Shown here one piece after another: positions 25,543 through 38,505 of a DNA stretch of 64,000 bases. This DNA comes from Nipponacmea schrenckii. Its lineage: Eukaryota; Mollusca; Gastropoda; Lottiidae. The stretch spans positions 15,644,338-15,708,337 of the forward strand of contig CM060199.1 of NCBI GenBank assembly GCA_030562195.1, read 5' to 3'. The notes beneath the pieces are model-generated. The model saw only the letters and a list, made by a program, of their open reading frames with translations, made no database searches and was not told where the DNA came from. The position numbers and the translations under genes are program-made. Position 1 is the stretch's first letter. Each line of letters opens with the position of its first letter.

Positions 25543-26394
25543 TGTGTGTTGGTCTCTCGTAGGACAGTCTCGCCTTGTATGGCATATAGTTCTCTTCATA
25601 CGATGTATTATTCATGAAATTATGAAATCAAAAATAGGACAGCAGAAATCATCTGATACTATTTTTATAACAAGCTAAATCTTCTACACTTTCTCAGCAG
25701 TATTTACACTTTTTCTTTAAATTTTTAAATGAATAATTTATTTGCCCATAATATATATCATGGAACAAATAGTTGTCAAGTTAGATCATTTTATATTATC
25801 TGGAGAAACCAAATAGCACTTCCTTGCAACCAAATGTGATTTTTCAACACTTTTTCCGAAATGCCAAAACCAACCCAAAAGCCATAAATTTCAATAACCA
25901 AAGAAGAAAAAAAGGTTGAAGGCTTTTCATTATTTTTACTAAATAAGGAGAAAATTTTATGAGGCCGAAATGAGCCATTATGACCAAGAATTTGAGTAAT
26001 CACGGGAATTAGAATATTAGACCTCTATCGATTCATACTTGTTTGGAAATAAAAATGGCTAAAAGTGTTCGACTTGTAACATGGGAATCGACAAAGTGAC
26101 TTAGTAAATGAAGAACTTTAAGTGTGGGAAATCAGACAAAACTTGCCAAAATACAGAATTTTTCACCTTCTATCAGAAATACATCTGTATATTTTGGCTA
26201 GAAAATCTCTTTGGCATTCAACAAACTGATATGCATCGGAAAGAAGAGCCAATCATATGAAATTATTTGATATTACAAATGCAGAGCAGATATTCATAAA
26301 AATTAGCTCCTGTCTCCTATCAAATTAACGCTATGATGTTGTCATAACTAAATAATCCTTCTAATGACCAGAAGATAAATTCTCCACCAATCAA

Positions 26395-26621
26395 CTGTCA
26401 GTCGAGAAAAACTGATTACAATTTGAAATCCAACAATTTGGCGAGAATGTTTGTTTGATAGACAGGGAGTGACAAGGGTTGATATGCCAGCGAGATATGG
26501 TTTGTAATGAGGCTTTGTTTAGTCTAATCATACCCTCACTTTCATCCAGCTCTAACTAGGCCTGTCAAAAAGGTGTCAAAAGTCTTCTGTAATAATCCCT
26601 TTAATTCTAAAGGAACTGTCA
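26395..26621 (-). promoter_or_regulatory. Intronic group of three TGACAG motifs
   Basis: CTGTCA (TGACAG on the gene strand) occurs at 26395-26400, 26562-26567 and 26616-26621. The middle copy sits in CCTGTCAAAAAGG, nearly the same as CCTGTCAAAAAAGG at 60601-60614 upstream of the start codon. Confidence 0.4.
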
Positions 26622-29600
26622 GGACAAAATACCAAAAACACAACTTAAAAACTTCTTGAAATGTCTCGGGATTTTTAGTCAAATAGTTCGTTATGTTGTT
26701 CCTATTCACTATAACCATCTATTGGCGCCCTTCAATACTTTAATTGATAAATCAAACTGAACCTTATTCTTTCAAACACAATCCAAAAATACTGAATAGC
26801 TACGAATGTTGAATATGTTTTGTGACGCGAATTGATTTTTGTCGTAAAAGCCAGAGAGAAATGGTTGCTAATTATTTCATATTGAAGGGACAAAGCAGAC
26901 AGATTCAATAATGGCCACTTCACTTGATATAATAAGACACTTTGTTTTAAAGTTATTTCGCTTCCATTCTTTTACAGATTCTAAATGATGTCTTTTGGTT
27001 TAGAGACTATTCCCTAGTTTAACTAAGATCATTTAACTTGGGAGATTAGAGAGAAAAATGTGGAACTTGGGTTTTTTTCCTGCAAGTCTCATAACCATCA
27101 TGTAGGCTCTTTCAATTAGTTGTGTATTTCCACCAGCCTAGACTAACAAGAAGTAATAATTTGGCTAAATCTTAAAATGAGCGTTTCATCATTGATTTTT
27201 ATTTGTCATTATCAACTCAGGCAGTTCTCTACCCGTTATTACCGATTCTGATTATTGGTTGCTAGGGTTGAAATCAATAAACAAACCCAACACTTCAGCA
27301 CTAGAATTATGATTTGTGAAATTATGGCAAAATTTGAAAATAGTCGACCAAGAGAATGAGATTAGTTCAACATTGATCTTCAAATGATCCGCTTTCTTAA
27401 TGGAACGAAATGGGAAAAGAAAATGGCTAATAATGTGAGCCAGTTCTCTCAGTTTTCGGTAAATATAATTGCAAAGAAAACCTTGCTTCAATCTTATTAA
27501 AGTCATCAAGTTAGTGTATTGATTTATCATGTTTGGTCCAATCACATCATACGTCTGTCAATAGACACCAAGGCCAAAAGTCGACCCCACGTTACTACTG
27601 ACTGGCAAATACCTATATCCCAGGAACCATTTAATTTACTTTCCAGAGGTATGATCACATTAAGACAAAATTAGTTTCCAAAGTCTGCAAGCAATATTTG
27701 TGTATGAATATAAAATTTGTTTGGGCGATGAAGGGTCAGACTGAGAGACGAATTCAATCTGTGGTTGTTTGGTGAATCAAACAGCAGATCAATATTCAGT
27801 TTCCTTATGATATGAGTCTTTGATTAGTAAACACCAACTCTGAGACCTACACCATTACCAGTCTAGTCTTCTGACATCCTATCTAATCTGAGAACCCATC
27901 CATCTTTCTAAATCAACACTACTATAAGCAGATGGGAAGGAATTGTTAAAAATTCAGAAAAAAAAGTTGCAACATCATAAAGGTTTTTTAATGATTTCAA
28001 ACTCAAAGTTTGTTATTTTTTGCCAACATTAGCTTTCTTATATATCTGCTTTATATTCCCAAAAGAATCCTAACATGCAAAATGGAAATCCAAAGAACAA
28101 AAAGATCTTTAAGAATCATAGGAATGTTTGTTGAAAAAAATCATAAAAGACAAAAGAAGTTCTCTTGAAAATTCAACTATTTTAAAGAAGAGTAATTTGA
28201 TGTTTAATTGGCTGATATCAACAAATGGTTGGAATTCCATGCATTATGATTGGCCAAAAATGATAGGGATGGCCAGAAATTCCTGCTGATGTCTCCAGTT
28301 GGTAAATCAACATTTAAGTTTAATCAATAAGCTACCCCATTCTTTAAACTGTATCACATCATATTAGCTATAATGAGAATTGCCAGAATAAACAAAAGAG
28401 ATCCATTTCCAGGCTCTGTGCCATGACAAAATCAGTATTGTATACAATCATTTCATTTCATATTGAGATCATGGGCAGAACACTACATTGTGTAACACAT
28501 AGTCAAATTTAGTTTCCTACATTTTTTTAATCAAAAATCTTGAGAAACTCTTTAAAAATAGAGGCCAGTTAATTATAGGAAAATTACCATGGGAGATATG
28601 GTTTATGGAATTTAATTTTTTTTCAAGATAAACACTGCTTTTTATTAGGAATCTTGTTAAATTTGAAGAGTTTCTTGCCGTTCTATGAGTTAAGAGTTAA
28701 TTATATTTTATAAGAAAGGCTATCAGAGGTTATTTAAGAATTTATCTTATCATTTACTATTTAATTGATTTGAATGTAGCGCATATTAAACTAAAATGAC
28801 AGGAATAATTTTAAGCTGTAATGAAGTGTGCAGACGCAAGCCATGTTTTTTCATTAGCTAAGATTTTTGATTCCCTAGTAAATGCTTCTATGAAAAATTT
28901 GAGCAAGTAACAAAAAAACATCTCAGAAATGGTTTCAATTTTTACAGAAATGTCTTGATGTTCAAATCAACAAATAAAGATGACATGAGAATTCTACAAA
29001 TTAAAAGTTACAATAAACTGATAAAAGCAAAACCATATGAGAATTTCCTCCATTAATATACAGTAGAAGCCAAATAACTACATTAAAAACGAAAGGAATA
29101 TGGTTGGCTCAAAAATGTCAAAGGAAATAATCCTTGCATTGCAGTGTAAAATATCATTCTTTTCGTTAAGAGAAGAAGATAAGTCTGAAATACTTTTCTC
29201 CGCTTGTCCAGCTGTTAGGTTCAGAGGTCAAAACTAACAAACAGTGTTTGTAAATGTAGAAGAGGATACAGTCTGATAGTTGAAGTATTTTTTCAGGTGC
29301 CGGTAGAATCCGTGGAGGCCAGAATAGAATGTTACTCCTTCATCTCAGTTTCTGCATCCAAAACAATCTAAACATACCCACATTCTCCCCAAATGACCTT
29401 AATAGAATTTTAAGTAGTGTTTTGTTTCTAATGGCTTCCAGTCGGGTTCCGACAGACAGATTATTTGCCGTAAAAGATTACAAAGAGGTATATTCAAAGG
29501 TTAATCTTACCTCCTTAACAAAAGATTTGGTATGAGAACTAAAGACTATACATTTGAAGTGGAATCTTTGAAACAGGGTGGATTAAACATCTCATATTTT

Positions 29601-29963
29601 TTTTCTGTGTTGCAGACATTTTTTATTTGCTTATAAACATATGGTTTAATACCTTTCAATGATATCATAATTTATGTTATATTTTTCGAAACTAAAATTA
29701 AGAAGAATACTTCTTTTTCTGAAAACCAGTTGAAAGTCCTTTAATTAAGCACAGGTTGGTGAATATTAACAGTTTCTAGGGTACTTTCTCATTAAACCAA
29801 GCCCTCTAGTAATGAATGATAAGGCTATTGAGATTATGCAGGAGTTGAAATATGTGAACAGAGGGAAAGTCTTTGTTTTTCTAGTGAAATTTGAATCTTA
29901 ATGAGTGGTTAAGTAGGGATGTCATGATCTAAGTAGGCAGTGTAATAAGCACTACTTCTAGTG

Positions 29964-30126
29964 AAGGTCAAATATGACCCGAGGTCACCATCCACTCTTC
30001 AATATTAGAGATAGAGATAAAATGGGGCGTGGCAGGTCCACTTAATAAAACTGGGGGAATATGGTGTTGATTAGCAACTCCATGTAACCAACATCACCTC
30101 ATGTTCTGAATAACCTTTGACCTTGA
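29964..30126. promoter_or_regulatory. Nuclear-receptor half-site group
   Basis: AAGGTCA at 29964-29970, TGACCC at 29975-29980 (inverted, 4-base spacing) and AGGTCA at 29982-29987 are followed by TGACCTTGA at 30118-30126. The last reads TCAAGGTCA on the minus strand, the extended monomer site known for ERR and NR5A receptors. Four half-sites in about 160 bases of AT-rich intron suggest an enhancer. The receptor class is inference. Confidence 0.4.
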
Positions 30127-33100
30127 ATATCGTCTAATTGTGATGCTGTCCATTGTCTCTTTAACATTCTTAGTCTGGTTTCAAATTAACTACACACCCA
30201 AATTAGAACGCAACAATGATCTTTAATGTTAGATTTCTACCCTTAAAGCAAGGCCAGAATTTTAACAACTAACCATCATAAAACCTGTTAAATCGAAATA
30301 AACGAAGCAGTTCAGAATGAGTGAATTAACCAGAAATAAAATTGTTATTATACCCAAGTGGTCTCATCATTATAGATACATTTCTTTTACAGCTGTGGTC
30401 ACTCACTGGTCATTCCAGCCTACTCTAAGAAAGAATGCTAGAATTGAAAACAATGTCATTAATTTGAAATCAATATGGGCTAAATGTAGCTGAGGGTATG
30501 AGCCTGCAAGCTGGAGTTACTTGAAATCTTGACCTGCTCAAGTATACTTCCTTTTCTAACTTCCGATTAGATGGTTATAATTTCCTTCGTATACGATGCC
30601 TTGTGGCAATCTTAACTAAGACAACTCCCTCGAGAGTTTACAATCTACAGCTTTGTATACACTTCACAATTACTCTTCCAAGCTTCAGTAAATTCGTTAA
30701 GAAAATTCTCTAAATGTTTACCTATTACTAAAGACAATAATTTGATAAGTCCTTAAATTTAACAATAATAGCCTTTAGGTGAATAAAATAACGTCTGCTA
30801 ACAGATTTAGAAATCTAAAGAGATTTTTGATTATGTTAACTTAAATAAATTGATTTATTTTTATTTGTAACAATTGTATTGAATTTTGAATTAATAAATG
30901 CTCATTGAATGACAACATCTTTCAAGTATTTTATGATAATTAATTTTGATCTATTAAATTAGTTATCGGTACTACAGTACTTCAATGGTAATCTGTGAAA
31001 ATGTACCCAATGTCAAATAGTAAAAAGAAAACTCAGATAAAGTTTTTTTTTATCTGGAAAGCAGAGTGTTTCAGACTATCAAGTACCTTGATCATTATTG
31101 GTAAAAACATAAACTCCACTCAATGTTTACATACAATGGTCTGTAAAGTCAATAATAGTCCCTGCGTAGTGATATTGACGCCATGCCATGTCTTAATCAA
31201 TGGCTCAATAATAGGTAATTAAATCTAATCCAGGTAAAACACTTAACGAGGGTCATTAACATTAATTAAGTAGGCGGTCTCTTAACGACTTGGACTCAGG
31301 TGCAAAATCATAATGTACAATAAGACAGGAAGTGGAAAGGAATTTAAATTCTTTTCTATAATGAAGTGAACAATGGCAATGCAGAGAAATTTGAATTTTA
31401 ATTTTGCTAATTACGAATTTCCTAATGAGTTTTGGTTCAGGTGCATTCTGCATTCACAACTAATCGAATAGTTCAGTTAATCCCCAAGAGACTACTAAAA
31501 TTATAAAATCAGTGAAATTGTGGATATCTAAAGAATTTTGAATTACTATTAGCAGATAATATTGGTCATTAAAATCTTGCTGATAATTATCTTGAATCTA
31601 AAGATGGTATCAAATAAAGATATCTTGAGAATCTTTAATGAGCTTTCTAAATAAAGATTTTAAAATAGAGTGTATAAACCATGGCTGCTATTGGTACATA
31701 ATAATTTGAATACTTGAAAATCAAATATGGTGCACCAAATCGTGCAATGTCAAAAATTAATACAAAGGCAATTTTGAAATATCATATCATAATATATTGA
31801 ACATATTTCCAGATATTGTAATAGTATATATGGCGATAGTATATAATAAGATATATACATTATAAGGCTAACTACTTATTAACTTCATAAGATTTTCAAA
31901 TTAACATGATTAGACAGTCTACAAAACCTTATAATTACCATCTGACATTATATACACCCTTATAATATTAGGATGGCGGATGACCACTAGTGGGCTAAGT
32001 AGCATGCTGCTAGCTAGTATGAGCCAATGGTGTTATTTTTCTGCTTAATCCTCTGTCCGCAATAAAAACAATATTTTTCAGACTCTACTTACCCCTTTCA
32101 TAAGGGATCCACCCTATATAAAACTATCATGTAGAATATACCATACATTAGCTATCACTGATTATAGATCAGAAGAGAGTCAGGAGATTTTATCTTAAAA
32201 ACACCAGAAAATCATCTTCTTAATTTCCTTCATTATCTTACAAACATTTTCATTATCATACTACTCTACTGAATACACCATTCCATCTTGGACAAGTAGA
32301 AATTTATCTGCCATGTATATGGACAACATTTACAGATGAAGACAGAAAAACTAAACTATTGCATTTTTGCTAGAAATGGACAGCAAAAATGTTTGAAATG
32401 TCCAATTCTTTATAAATCAAATTATTTTCTTAAAATTATATAAAAAATATTTTTTCTCACATTTTAAATTTCTGTAAATTTGTGCATGGTGTGTAGATAA
32501 TTCACACAAATTGAGGATGACTCACCTTGAAAATTTTCAAAAATGTTTGTATATACAAAATATGCTTTATGTTTAAATGGGGTGGGTTAATATGGAGTAA
32601 TTTTCTTGATGTTTCTGATGATTTATAGATTATAAATATTTGTTTTCATTCTGAGTGTTTTTTGGATCTGTTCAAACTAAAGCAGACGGGCCAAAGATGC
32701 GAATTTTTCTTCTCTTAAGTGATTCTAATTCTATCAAAATACACGTAAAGTGGTTCTATCTTTTATTTAATGTTTTTCAGGAATCTCAGGGCCATGTGTT
32801 AGGATGTGTGATATACTTCAAAGTAGAGCAGGAATTAGAAGCGTTCTTTGAACCTTCCACGGCCAGATACCTGAATTTGGGCCAAAATTAATTGAGGTTA
32901 TAGACAAGCTTTTTATATTGTAATTTTAACTGTTGTTTTAATTCAACAATAAACACTTTTTGAACATTATCCAAGATGATGTTTAATAACTACAATATGT
33001 TCGGCAATATGTTACGCCAACTATGTATGAATGAACATTTAAAGGGAAATAAATGAATCAGAGGTGTATTCAGAAACTGGGAAATGAATTGACAGATATA

Positions 33101-36100
33101 TATTGACGGTAGGGTAAGGGTTAAAGTATTTGACTATTACAATCCCATTAGGCACTCTGATAGAAAAGAAAGGCCATGGAGATCACTAGTTATAGGCATA
33201 GTTGAGGGAAATGCAATAGGTTACAAAGTACATTCTCATTTATTCTCAGAAAAGCAAAATTTTGTAGCATTCTTTGTGACAGTCCTGGGGATAAAATGCA
33301 GTAATTCCATCAATAAAATAAAATTTGATTTGTAATTCTAGATCTTTAGCTAGATTGTATTACAAATTTTATTAGATACACAAGTCAATATGGCCCCACC
33401 TAAACAATTTTCCAAACCCCTCGAAGCTAAAATGTTTCTTAGTTTCTAGTTTTGTAAAGGTGGAAATCAATGGAGATTAGGAGTCAATGTTTTGTTATGA
33501 TTTGTTTGCTGTAAGAAAGAGTTTTTCACGAGTTTGTCCTATGATAGCAGATGGTTGGACCGTATGAATGGGGGTATTATACCTTATTCGAGATCTGACT
33601 AAATGCCTGTACGCCACCCCAATTCAATAGACCAGTCTAACAAAATAGAATTATAACTACCAATACAATAGGCAATGTTTAGCTGTACTAACAAATATCA
33701 GTTACCATTCTGAATGGTGGGGGTTGCTTTCTTAACTTCACAGACTGAAGATTTAATATCCGACGTGAATATAACACTCGACTCGTCAATAAGCACACAT
33801 AGTTCAATGGCAATAATTCATACTTCTTTCAATTGCCTTTTAACATCATAAGAAAGTTAACCCCTAATACCCTTTTTTACGAATAAATAATATTGTGTTG
33901 ATATTTTTCTATTATGAGAGTTGCTAAGCAGAGTATGCGAGACAAACGTTGCGATTCAAAGTTCATTATATAATACAGTAATTGGCAGGTCTGTTAAACC
34001 GAAGCAAGATATGCATGATTTATTTTATTTATTCTCATGCTGTTTATTTTTTTTTCTATCTTATCATAGAGCATACAGAACAGCTATATTTAAATCCATC
34101 AAAAATTATTTATGTTTGCAAAGATTATGCTTCATATACACATGCATATTTTAGCATTGATAACAATGTGCTAAAAATATTTATAATATGTTCTTATATT
34201 CAAGATAAATATATTAAAGAAAAAACTTAACCAAATGTCATTATAAATTTCAATGAAAAATCTAAAAGTTTAAAAAGAATTAATTTTGCCACACAAGTCA
34301 ACTTTCTGTGTGGTGCATAAGATAAACTTAGTTTTCTTAACAAGCTTTTCAACTCATTAAAGGCTAATGAATTTGCAATAACATCCCACTGTGATTAAAG
34401 GGGTGATATATTGTGGACTTTAACCTGCTTTTAACATGAAACAAATGGTGAACATTTCTCACTTGATCTTTAAATAAACAACCATAATTATTTAAAAAAA
34501 TTTAGCTTCATATTTACATGAAAAACTGTTAAAAATGAAAATTTACAAATTTCAATAGATATTTTTATGTATTTTATACTTAATATTTTAGCCATTTGAA
34601 AGTAATTTCACCATAACTGGCTTGAAATATTTATCAATTTTAAACACAGGCATCAAAATTCGGATTCCAATTTGAATTCGAGAAAACAATTAAGATGTTT
34701 TTATGATTAATTTGCTTTAGATTTAATAATTAGACTAACAAAAAAATAAATCCTGAAAATGGCAAATTATGAAAGATAATTATTAGATGCAATCGTTCGA
34801 CATTATTCGCTAAAATGATCAGAAAAGATGACTCATTTTATAAGGGGTTATCTTTGAGAAATTACAATGAGAGTTATAGACCCTTACAGTCTGTTCGTCC
34901 CTCCTAAAAGAAGAGTAAAAGGATCAGAGACTTAGAGTTACGATCAATATATGGTCGTTAAATGGCCAACCCTCTTCAAATAATCCAATGTGAGCTGAAC
35001 GCTGAACTACCAATGTTTCTTTCTTTCATTCTACTCTTGGCAATCTTCAGAAATTTAGGTCAAGAAAATATTTAACTGATTTAACGGATTAGTGTATGTT
35101 ACAATTACTTGGTATACTTTTATATTTTTTAAGAAAAATCTCTGCGAAGTTTTTAAGAAAAGAAAAGTAGGTCATTGGTCAAATTGAGTGAATATTTCTA
35201 GTATTTATTAGTTTTCAATAAATTGTAATAAAGAAGAAAATCTATTGATAAAATCAATATCTAATATGACTATAATATCGATCACTTAATGTAATATTCC
35301 GTTCAGGGAAATTATCATCATTCAATATTTTTTCTTGAAAATCAATTTACGAAATTTTGTATGACTAACTTTTAGAAAAGCTTCAATATAAATTTTACAT
35401 TTTTAAGAATATTTTTACCAAGATAATAAAAATTTTAAAAAATACACTGTTTAAACTAATTTATCATTAAAAGACCTTTCTAAAATGCTGAGATAATTAA
35501 AAACCTTTTTTTATATTTTTTCAAATTTTGTCCCGACATTTTCTCAAGAAAACAAATCTGACATAAGATGATTTAAGGGGTTTGTTTTATGAGAAGATTT
35601 TAACTATAACTTCATTAATTCCTAATGTTCTAATCTTTTTTTATTGTCCTTCACCCATAAAATACTTTGTTTATGGTATCAAACATGGCATATATTCCTA
35701 GCATATGTCGTCACTTAATGGTGTCGCGTCACTCACATCTATTCTTTATCAATCAATTCTTGATTTATGTTGATTTTTTACAAATAAATGTTTTATGCTA
35801 TTTGATTTTATTCCTTTGTACATTAATATGCCATGAAATTTAAGTGACATAGATACTTTAAGTGTGGAATTGTTATGAAAGCTTAAACAATTAAGAAATT
35901 TCAGATTTATTTCAGATCTTGAAATTTGAATAAATGTGTTAAAAGACACAGAAAAGTCGTAATTCTTTAAGAGCCAGTAATTAGAATGGTTCAGATTTTT
36001 TCTCACCCAATAAAATTATAAATATGATTATTTTTGAAAATGGATACAGTCATGTCTGACAATATGATGTATTGCAATTTCACATTTCAACATTTTACAA

Positions 36101-38372
36101 ATAGTGAGAGTTGAATTATCACTTAAGTTGTAAAAAGATAAACTATTCTAATTAACTACAGCATACTTTTTCACATCAGACAGAAATTTTTCAGATTTTT
36201 TCCAGTCATTGATGAAGTTTGAGAATTAAATGGTGCATGAGGAGCAGCATAAATCTTGTTGCCGACCTACTTTTAAATACACACTCATTAAGTTTAATAT
36301 GCATTAAAATATGAATCAAATCACAGAAAATTTCATGAATGATCTGTGCTCAAATTACTAAGATATACATTAAGCTAAAGTAATCCTTTCTGAAATATAC
36401 AATTAAAGGACCCAACAATATTGTATATTTCAATGAAACATCATGTGTAACTTATAGAGTATATAGGAATGATAAAATAGTCTAGAACCACATCTGTCAA
36501 AGACATTGAAGGAAATTGTATATTCTGTCATGTTTGAAAGTTTGATAATAATGATAGAGCAGTCTCCCTCTAGAATTCCATTGACATAATTTACTAGGGC
36601 GGGTTGGCTGTTGGCTGTTCCATTATTACCCTTGACTGACGAAACAAAGTGTTTTTTTACTGTTAATTATACTAGCCATTTACTGAGTAATAGATGCTTC
36701 GACAAGATTTTGGCGTCTGTAAGCTGACTCTGTCTACCTATCTTGTTTTAGATTTCCACTCCACTTCTAATCGTCTTGAGAACGGCAACCAGAATCTTGT
36801 TATCGTTTCAACAATCAATTTGTTTTGAAAAGACAGAAGTAAAAACTGAAAAGTGTGTTGGAAATTGACAGTTATCAAAGCACTAAAACAGAAATGGAAA
36901 TATCCACACAAATACCAGATTTGTTGATGTGGAAACAAGTTGATATCGAAAGCAGCAGTAGAAGGTTAAAGTGAATGAATAAAAGAAAGAGTTCTTTCTG
37001 ATTTTAAAAGTTTTTAAACCAAGTAAAAGCATGTCTGATGAGGTATAACCGTTCAAGAGTACTTTTAACCCCAAAAGCAAGTGCAACTAATGATGAGGTA
37101 GAGATATTTGTCAATGAAGTAAAAAAAAAAGTTTTTTCACTACCTGAATGATGATGTGCGCCAATTGATCCATAGATATCATGTTTATTGTTGTCAGACA
37201 GTTTTTGCGATCTAGGTAGATATCTTGGACGATATGAGAATATAATTTGCCAAATCTCTTTCTTAATGACAGGGTGGGTAGTTTAAGATAATGGATATGA
37301 CAAATGTAGTCAGGCATTTGTTTATGTTCTTTTGTCTAATCTAAGCCTCGAAATCAAACAGTGGAAAATTATTACAAAACAAGTTCTAACATTTTGCCAA
37401 CTGGATAACACATTTGTATGGCTTTTCATGAAACCATGTTTGATGTTCCAGTCATAAGCATAACTTCACGCACAGGTTCTGGACCTCCACGTCAGAATTT
37501 ATAATTAACTTAACATTAATACTAACCATTGAAAATACAAACAATTTTTGAAAATAGAAATATTTCTTAAAAATATTCAATCATCTTGTGCTTTATGTAT
37601 TTAACGTAACACAGCAAGTGAAAAAACGTGATGGACTGAAACCAGAGAGCAGCTATGTTTTTAACGCCATATATAAATAAAGGTAATTTGTTTATAATGA
37701 GTAAAGTGAATGTAAAATTGGACGACTAAAAGTTGTCAGTTATGTATGTTATGGCTGGTGTAGGAATATTATTTACTGTTAATCATTTTTTTGTGATAAA
37801 TACACATTCTTCCCGATATCGAGAAAACATTCCATATTCCTAATTGCTATCTTTTACCAAATGTTAAATGACCCCAAGCGATAATCTTTCTAATGCAGAT
37901 ATTTCTACCTCAAATAGCTATTATGCAGAGATATTTTTGCCTCATATACATTTCTCAGAGATTTTTCTGGTTTCGCAAGTTTTGCTTTGTCTACGGTTAT
38001 TTTGGGCACTTGTTTTTCTGGCGTGATGACATGCAGTTGCATCTTTTTATCACAATTTGTGATTACTTAGATCAGGCACAATGATACATAGATTAGTTTT
38101 GGCAGAAAAGTGACCGTCACAGACGTCATAAGAAAAAGCTTTATTATTATTACATAAGGTGGCAGGGTACTCTTTCCAAAAAAAAAAAAAAGAATTTGGT
38201 CACCCTACATTGTTTCCCATTTCGTATATGTACTATTTGTGTATGCAGGTTCAGGGTAAAACGTTTAAAATCAAGAGGGATGTGAAACAATTTTTCTCAA
38301 AGCAATTTGAAAAGTAGTTAAAAGTACTTCTGTCAAAAAGTATGCTCATGGTAGGGAATAAACAAGGCTTAC

Positions 38373-38505
38373 CTGATTCACTATTATTTTCAGCATTGTG
38401 TGAGGAGTTAGTATTTGGTTGACTAGTAGGAATAGGGGTGTCACCTGAACGAGATGACTGAGTGTCATCCTGTTGACTAAAATTCAAACTATGGGAAGGT
38501 GGACG
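38373..38505 (-). CDS. Meis: Meis coding exon 7 (Ser/Thr/Asn-rich linker)
   Basis: This 133-nt exon (44 codons plus one base; phase 0 in, phase 1 out) encodes the linker between the HM domain and the homeodomain. It begins R-P-P-S-H-S-L-N-F-S-Q-Q-D-D-T-Q and ends N-A-E-N-N-S-E-S plus G. The acceptor is ATCTTTTCAG before 38505 and the donor is GTAAGC from 38372. The D-D-T-x-S-S-R-S-G-D-T-P block corresponds to D-D-T-A-S-T-R-S-G-G-T-P of vertebrate Meis; the rest is weakly conserved. It is isolated between two introns of about 17.4 kb but keeps an intact frame and matching phases. Confidence 0.95.

Larger units (their letters stand above)
20879..38372 (-). other. Meis intron between exons 7 and 8 (17.5 kb)
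   Basis: The donor GTAAGC is at 38372 and the acceptor CAG ends at 20879. No coding exon is recognised. It contains a less AT-rich block at about 25260-25600 with an odd palindrome, a group of three TGACAG motifs at 26395-26621, and a nuclear-receptor half-site group at 29964-30126. Short open frames throughout (for example 21471-21776, 27252-27545, 35749-36006) resemble chance ORFs. Confidence 0.9.

Noticed and set aside
38110..38128. GTGACCGTCAC odd palindrome followed by GACGTCA (CREB-like half-site) close to exon 7
   Set aside because: Short motifs with no cluster or other support. Likely chance.
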